NCBI GenBank assembly: GCA_008081175.1
Contig: VMCW01000071.1
Span: 1-9,051, forward strand
DNA: 9,051 bases
Direction of reading: 5' to 3'
Origin: Flavobacteriaceae bacterium
GTDB lineage: Bacteria > Bacteroidota > Bacteroidia > Flavobacteriales > Flavobacteriaceae
The notes under the pieces were generated by a model that ran no database searches, was not told where the DNA came from, and saw only the letters and a program-made list of their open reading frames with translations. Below are positions 7,084 to 9,051 of this stretch, piece after piece. Position 1 is the stretch's first letter. Every line of letters starts with the position of its first letter. The position numbers and the translations under genes were made by a program.

Positions 7084-8031
7084 ATGAGTTACCTACAAAC
7101 TACAAAAAATGTCTATAAAGAAGCTGCACTGCGTCCAGATGTTGGGCTTTGTTGTACCACTACCCCTGTTTGGCAATTTCCCGGTCTTTCCATACCTAAA
7201 ATCATGCAGGAAATGAATTACGGTTGTGGAAGTACGGTACACCCTCGAGACCTTATAAACAATCCAAAAATCCTCTATGTAGGAGTTGGAGGTGGAATGG
7301 AACTGCTCCAGTTCAGTTATTTTTCACGTCAAAAAGAGGGCGTTATCGGTGTGGATGTAGTCGATGAAATGCTCGAAGCCTGTCAAGCCAACTTTGAAAT
7401 TGCAAAAAAAGAAAACGAATGGTTCAAGCCAGATTTTGTTCGGCTGGAAAAAGGAGACGCCCTCTCCCTGCCTGTAGCTACAGCCTCTGTTGATGTGGCA
7501 GCACAAAACTGCCTTTTCAATATTTTTAAGACAGATGAACTAAAACAGGCTCTCAGGGAAATGTATCGGGTATTGAAACCTCACGGAAGGCTGGTAATGA
7601 GTGATCCCATTTGCGAACAAACTATGAATGAATTTCTTCGCGCTGATGATCGTCTTAGAGCACTCTGCCTGTCTGGTGCTCTTTCGCTGAAAGAGTACAT
7701 AGATTGTTTGACAGAAGTGGGTTTTGGAACGATAGAAATTCGTGCTAGAAGACCCTACCGAATACTAGACCCCGCACACTATCCCACAAAAGAAAATCTG
7801 TACATAGAAAGCGTAGAAGTTTGTGCAATAAAAGACCCCATGCCCAGCGATGGACCCTGTATTTTTACAGGAAAAAGCGCCATATACTATGGTACAGAAG
7901 ACTATTTTGACGATAAAAAGGGGCATGTACTTTTAAAAAATCAACCGCTTGCGGTTTGTGATAAAACAGCAAGTGCCTTAGCAAACCTGAATCGAAAAGA
8001 CCTCTATATCTCTCCTGCTACTTTCCACTAG
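7084..8031 (+). CDS. arsM: Arsenite S-adenosylmethionine methyltransferase, arsenosugar type
   Basis: This is a class I SAM-dependent methyltransferase of 315 residues, expected to methylate arsenite in the cytoplasm and supply dimethylated arsenic for arsenosugars. The N-terminus has DVGLCCTTTP with a cysteine pair (C23, C24). SAM motif I is LYVGVGGGMELLQF (64-77), the next acidic strand is GVDVVDEML (89-97), and the post-I region is EKGDALSLP. C48 (NYGCG), C143 (QNCLFN) and C195 (LCLSGAL) match in context the three cysteines that bind As(III) in characterised ArsM enzymes. The C-terminal part (DGPCIFTGKSAIYYG, GHVLLKNQPLAVCDKTA) is typical of the arsenosugar-linked subgroup. The ATG at 7084 is the only sensible start. 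The frame stops at TAG (8029-8031) directly after SPATFH, yet continues in phase as DGGGCC to TAA at 8050-8052, so the tail looks cut by a Tyr-to-stop change or reached by readthrough. The catalytic domain is intact. Confidence 0.9.
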   Translation: MSYLQTTKNVYKEAALRPDVGLCCTTTPVWQFPGLSIPKIMQEMNYGCGSTVHPRDLINNPKILYVGVGGGMELLQFSYFSRQKEGVIGVDVVDEMLEACQANFEIAKKENEWFKPDFVRLEKGDALSLPVATASVDVAAQNCLFNIFKTDELKQALREMYRVLKPHGRLVMSDPICEQTMNEFLRADDRLRALCLSGALSLKEYIDCLTEVGFGTIEIRARRPYRILDPAHYPTKENLYIESVEVCAIKDPMPSDGPCIFTGKSAIYYGTEDYFDDKKGHVLLKNQPLAVCDKTASALANLNRKDLYISPATFH

Positions 8032-8052
8032 GATGGTGGTGGCTGTTGCTAA
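8029..8052 (+). other. In-frame amber codon and lost GGGCC tail of arsM
   Basis: After the TAG at 8029-8031 the arsM frame reads GAT GGT GGT GGC TGT TGC TAA, that is Asp-Gly-Gly-Gly-Cys-Cys-stop. From memory, related arsenosugar ArsM proteins end in a Gly-rich tail with a Cys pair after a TFHY- or TFxY-like segment. The visible TFH then TAG would be restored to TFHYDGGGCC by one change from TAT or TAC. The 18 bases from 8053 to 8070 then separate this second stop from the DUF547 start. Confidence 0.75.
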
Positions 8053-8070
8053 ACCTAAAAACTTCATACA

Positions 8071-8760
8071 ATGAAATATTTAGTACTTGCTTATCTATTT
8101 TCACTTCACTTAGTTGCCCAAAAAAACATTCACCACAGGTGGAATACACAGCTACAAAAGTATGTTTCCGAAACTGGACAGGTAGATTATCAATCCTGGC
8201 AAAAAGACCAAGCACCTCTCATAGCATACCTCAACACTCTCGCTCAATTTCCTCCGCAGGAAGAAGACTCAAAAAATCAAAAGTTGGCCTATTGGATCAA
8301 TGCGTATAACGCACTTACTGTCTTACTTATTTTGGAAAACTACCCCCTAAATAGCATTAAAGACATCCAATCACCATGGGATCAAAATGTGTTTCAAATA
8401 GGAGATAAAAACTACAGTCTGGGAGATATTGAACACAAGATTTTACGAAAAATGGACGAACCTCGCATCCATTTTGCAATCAATTGTGCCTCCGGTTCTT
8501 GTCCTAAATTGTTGAATCGCGCCTATCAAGAAAAGCAACTGGAGCATCAACTGGTAGAAGTAACTCGAGATTTTTTAAGAGATCCAACAAAAAATTACCT
8601 ATTAAAAGACCGCCTAGAACTCTCTAAAATCTTTCTTTGGTTTGGAAGGGATTTTGGCACTAAAAAAGAACTGTTGCAATTCATTTCTACCTATAGTGGT
8701 ATCAAATTAGATCAACCCAAGATAGATTACAAACCTTATGACTGGAAGCTCAACGAATAA
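8071..8760 (+). CDS. Exported DUF547 protein
   Basis: This 229-residue protein begins with a short signal peptide, MKYLVLAYLFSLHLVAQ, with a likely cut after LVA (about residue 16), so it should act in the periplasm. The rest is a DUF547 domain: a helical lead-in (20-70), the signature AYWINAYNALTVLLI around 73-87, YPLNSIKDI (91-99), the YSLGDIEHKILR segment (115-126), then PRIHFAINCASGSCPKL (131-147), with C139 and C144 placed as in the family. The biochemical function of DUF547 is not known. Members often occur near radical-SAM/arsenosugar gene sets, so a part in handling or exporting the arsenic product is an inference from context only. It follows arsM without an obvious promoter and probably shares its transcript. 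The ATG at 8071 is the start because the signal peptide follows at once. Its last 23 bases overlap the next gene in another frame. Confidence 0.88.
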   Translation: MKYLVLAYLFSLHLVAQKNIHHRWNTQLQKYVSETGQVDYQSWQKDQAPLIAYLNTLAQFPPQEEDSKNQKLAYWINAYNALTVLLILENYPLNSIKDIQSPWDQNVFQIGDKNYSLGDIEHKILRKMDEPRIHFAINCASGSCPKLLNRAYQEKQLEHQLVEVTRDFLRDPTKNYLLKDRLELSKIFLWFGRDFGTKKELLQFISTYSGIKLDQPKIDYKPYDWKLNE

Positions 8761-9051
8761 GCCCCAGCTCTCTATTATAGTACCTGTGCTAAACGAAATC
8801 ACAGGCATCGAATTGTTTGTAGCCCATTTAAAAAGTCAATGGAGGAACCCCCAGGAACTTATTTTTGTTGATGGTGGTAGTACAGACGGAACCTGGGAAT
8901 GGCTTCAAAAAAAATCACTTCAAGCGGTGCAAAGTACCCCAGGAAGAGCCATTCAGATGAACATTGGTGCTACCAGAGCCTCCTGTGACAATTTTTATTT
9001 TGTTCACGCAGACAGCAAGGTTCCAAAATATTTCGATGTACACTTATTAAA
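8738..9051 (+). CDS. Family 2 glycosyltransferase, TIGR04283 type, 3' end missing
   Basis: The first 104 codons of a GT-A glycosyltransferase are visible before the window ends. A typical member has about 230 residues, so roughly half is missing. The N-terminal donor-binding strand LSIIVPVLNE lies at 11-20, VDGGSTDGT at 44-52, the characteristic GRAIQMNIGA at 69-78 and the metal-binding region HADS at 90-93. VDGGSTDGT together with GRAxQMN and HADS points to the group named 'transferase 2, rSAM/selenodomain-associated', annotated as an arsenosugar biosynthesis glycosyltransferase. It presumably adds or modifies the sugar moiety after ArsM and the radical SAM enzyme have acted. The ATG at 8738 lies inside the DUF547 gene (23-base overlap). 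No other ATG, GTG or TTG lies between it and the first conserved strand, so this start is well supported. The overlap suggests translational coupling. Confidence 0.92.
   Translation, partial: MTGSSTNKPQLSIIVPVLNEITGIELFVAHLKSQWRNPQELIFVDGGSTDGTWEWLQKKSLQAVQSTPGRAIQMNIGATRASCDNFYFVHADSKVPKYFDVHLL

Noticed and set aside
8029..8031. Selenocysteine at the arsM TAG, suggested by the 'selenodomain-associated' family names
   Set aside because: Selenocysteine is coded by TGA with a SECIS element. The codon here is TAG, and the family name reflects co-occurrence only.
8046..8309. 87-codon plus-strand frame overlapping the DUF547 start
   Set aside because: It overlaps the signal peptide and domain of the DUF547 gene in a different frame and shows no motifs.

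Overview
The window is plus-strand, AT-rich DNA that looks like a member of the Bacteroidota, most likely the Flavobacteriia. The signs are the gene order trpE-G-D-C-F-B-A with every gene unfused, protein motifs typical of that group, A-rich start regions without Shine-Dalgarno sequences, and promoter-like sites of the TTTG/TAnnTTTG type. I see no real gene on the minus strand, and no tRNA, rRNA, CRISPR array or insertion sequence.

Bases 2-6135 hold a tryptophan operon: trpE (5' end cut off by the window edge), trpG, trpD, trpC, trpF, trpB and trpA. Together these encode every step from chorismate to tryptophan. The genes are packed tightly, with ATGA overlaps at three junctions, a TAATG overlap at trpB/trpA, an 11-base overlap at trpF/trpB and only 8 bases between trpG and trpD. 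The active-site residues I could check are present. A 9-bp inverted repeat lies across the trpA stop codon.

Bases 6136-6259 form the main intergenic region. It holds a Bacteroidota-type promoter candidate and a 7+7 dyad at the predicted transcription start.

Bases 6260-9051 look like part of an arsenosugar biosynthesis locus. In order they hold a 52-codon single-span membrane protein gene, a DUF2064 transferase (TIGR04282 type) joined to it by an ATGA overlap, an ArsM-type arsenite methyltransferase behind its own promoter candidate, an exported DUF547 protein, and the start of a TIGR04283-type family 2 glycosyltransferase cut by the right edge. The presumed route is methylation of arsenite by ArsM, adenosylation by a radical SAM enzyme (ArsS, not in the window), and trimming and glycosylation of the product by the two transferases.

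The two most notable points are in this second half. First, the arsM frame stops at a TAG and then continues in phase as Asp-Gly-Gly-Gly-Cys-Cys before a TAA. A C-terminal cysteine-pair tail therefore appears to be cut off, or possibly reached by readthrough. Second, the small membrane protein gene is unassigned and translationally coupled to the DUF2064 gene.
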